Origin: Deltaproteobacteria bacterium
Lineage (GTDB): Bacteria; Desulfobacterota; Desulfobaccia; Desulfobaccales; 0-14-0-80-60-11
Length of the DNA: 36,812 nt
Reading direction: 5' to 3'
NCBI GenBank assembly: GCA_021813445.1
Contig: JAKAKP010000160.1
Location: 7,501-44,312 of the forward strand
Below are positions 35,615 through 36,812 of this stretch, piece after piece (position 1 is the stretch's first letter; every line of letters begins with the position of its first letter). The translations under genes were made by a program, and so were the position numbers. Under the pieces are notes generated by a model that saw only the letters and a program-made list of their open reading frames with translations, was not told where the DNA came from and did no database searches.

Positions 35615-35991
35615 GATAGCCTTGCCCTTTCGAGACAGATGCAGGAGACCTGAGTCCTTCCAAAAATTCAGGGCGGACCCGGGGGCCGCCCCTGACGGAA
35701 GTATGGTTCCGGTTATTTTGTCATTTTTTATGGATTAAGCAATCGGGCGGTGCTGAAATTGGGATGCGCAAAAGGCAAAGCTTAAAAGGAGGGATGGGTG
35801 GGGGCCAGACGTTAAAGTCCACTTTGAAAAGGTGGATTTAGAGAGATTTCATGATATTAATCTGCCTCTTTTTTGCCATTATAATGTTTAAACATTATAA
35901 TGTAACAATAATTATGATATCCTATATAATTAGGAAAAAAGGGCGGCCTTTGCGGGCCGCCCCTTTGAAAAAGCAGCAACAGATTGAGTAA
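35615..35991. other. Intergenic region, mostly featureless
   Basis: GGGCGGACC...GGGGGCCGCCCC forms an imperfect palindrome near 35670-35693. Around 35813-35850 a weak relative of the AAAGGTGGATTTAG repeats appears. 35870-35935 is very A/T-rich, and the uspA terminator lies at 35934. No gene is seen. Confidence 0.6.
35934..35962 (-). terminator. uspA intrinsic terminator
   Basis: Reading the minus strand, GGGCGGCC pairs with GGCCGCCC over a 6-base loop and is followed by a T-tract (the A run at 35935-35940 on the plus strand). It lies 30 bases after the uspA stop. Confidence 0.85.
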
Positions 35992-36441
35992 TCAAGCCTT
36001 GTGCGGATGGATGGTGAGCACCGGGCAGGCCGCGCCCTGGACAATCTTGTCGGCGACACTGCCGAAGATGGTGCGCTCCAAGCCCTTGCGGCCGTGAGTG
36101 GCCATGATGATCATATCGATCCCTTCAGCTTTTACCATTTCCAGGATTTTGGCGGCAGGTGAGCCGACAACCACCCGGGTTTCCAGCTTGTGAAACTTTT
36201 GGAACGATTCCTGGACCACCGCGGCCATTTTCTTCTGGGCCGCGGCCAGGGCTTCATCCTGGAAAGTCTTGATGGTGGCGTGGGGGACATAAAAGGTGGA
36301 GAATTCCGACAGGTCTTGGGCCACGAACACCACATAGAGGGTGGCCCCGAATTTATCCACGAAGGTGGAGACCCAAGGCAGCAGGGTTTCAAATTTCTCG
36401 GAAAAATCAATGGGGAACAGGATCTTCTGGATTTTCTGCAT
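35992..36441 (-). CDS. uspA: Universal stress protein, UspA family
   Basis: A 149-aa protein. The opening QKILFPIDFSEKFETLLPW and the C-terminal ATHGRKGLERTIFGSVADKIVQGAACPVLTI contain the ATP-binding G-x2-G-x9-G-S pattern of the UspFG/MJ0577 type. These proteins bind ATP and support survival under stress. AGGAGG precedes the ATG by a good distance. It is monocistronic with its own terminator. Confidence 0.95.
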   Translation of the reverse strand: MQKIQKILFPIDFSEKFETLLPWVSTFVDKFGATLYVVFVAQDLSEFSTFYVPHATIKTFQDEALAAAQKKMAAVVQESFQKFHKLETRVVVGSPAAKILEMVKAEGIDMIIMATHGRKGLERTIFGSVADKIVQGAACPVLTIHPHKA

Positions 36442-36641
36442 GTGCCAGCCTCCTTTGGCGAAGTGGTTCCGGGAAAAAACTTAAGTCTCACTGGGGGCAT
36501 TGTCAAGGAGAAAGGCCTTGCCCCGGGGGCAGGTCCGTCTTTCTCCGGACCAGAGAACCGGCAATTTCCGCAAAAAATGCTTGCCAAACCTTTTTGAGGT
36601 TATTATATTTCCCCAGCGGATACACCTGTGCCCATATTTCC

Positions 36642-36812
36642 ATGACGATTGGGGTGAGGACCATCGGCGAGATCTTTTTCAGTCGCGAGCATCTGTGGAT
36701 AAAAATTGATGATGAAATCCACGCCACTCTGGGGGTGACCGATTTCCTGCAGGATAAGATGGGGGAGATCTATTCCCTCAGGCTCCCCGAAGAAGGCGAG
36801 GAACTGATCAAA
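36642..36812 (+). CDS. GcvH-like lipoyl-carrier protein (N-terminal part, runs off the window)
   Basis: 57 codons are present before the window ends, with no stop. SREHLWIKIDDEIHATLGVTDFLQDKMGEIYSLRLPEEGEEL matches the glycine-cleavage H protein pattern (HeW...ATVGITdyAqdqlGdi...LPevG), but with unusual replacements (LGVTDFLQDKMGEIYSLRL). The lipoyl lysine would lie beyond the window. It may be GcvH or one of the atypical stand-alone H-like lipoate-binding proteins of anaerobes. No good ribosome-binding site precedes ATG 36642. Confidence 0.78.
   Translation, partial: MTIGVRTIGEIFFSREHLWIKIDDEIHATLGVTDFLQDKMGEIYSLRLPEEGEELIK

Overview
The window reads as a chromosomal segment of a GC-rich, Gram-negative anaerobe, most likely a Desulfobacterota (Deltaproteobacteria) relative of the Desulfobacca/Syntrophobacter type. 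This is inference from content: a siroheme decarboxylase (AhbB type) next to hemL, as in the siroheme-dependent haem route of sulfate reducers; an iron-sulfur flavoprotein; an OFA-family carboxylate transporter behind a sigma-54 promoter; LPS genes (kdsB, rmlCDB); and many small palindromic intergenic repeats. No phylogenetic search could be run.

Region 1 (1-4354): the distal end of an rRNA operon (3' part of 23S, then 5S and a strong terminator), followed by an unusual array. Decayed or truncated 5S copies, two of them with their own copy of the terminator, alternate with small accessory genes: a frameshifted DUF6414-like gene, a RelB/RelE-like pair, an orphan HicB, a HicB/HicA pair and a Phd/YoeB pair. 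The 5S-terminator unit appears to have been copied repeatedly while toxin-antitoxin modules accumulated between the copies. This is the most unusual structure in the window.

Region 2 (4379-10581): a flavoprotein, an unknown 138-aa protein, a secreted DUF192 protein, ahbB-hemL, a sigma-54 promoter with an OFA transporter, and a membrane protein resembling a site-2 protease that has lost its metal ligands.

Region 3 (11033-18587): rmlC-rmlD-rmlB for dTDP-rhamnose, a two-component pair (cytosolic REC-GAF-PAS-histidine kinase and NtrC-type sigma-54 activator), and bioA.

Region 4 (18872-23575): a CheY-like receiver with an unrecognised helical partner, two tandem membrane-anchored SGNH hydrolase paralogues, and kdsB on the other strand.

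Region 5 (23576-30999): clpB flanked by two inverted copies of a 132-133 bp MITE-like element, a small His-rich membrane protein, an AT-rich HEPN-domain gene, a B12-binding radical SAM protein and a TetR regulator.

Region 6 (31460-36812): a methyltransferase, a small unknown protein, a sirtuin, two tandem TauE/SafE permeases, a universal stress protein, and the start of a GcvH-like lipoyl protein that runs off the window. Intergenic spaces here are packed with at least three families of short repeats.
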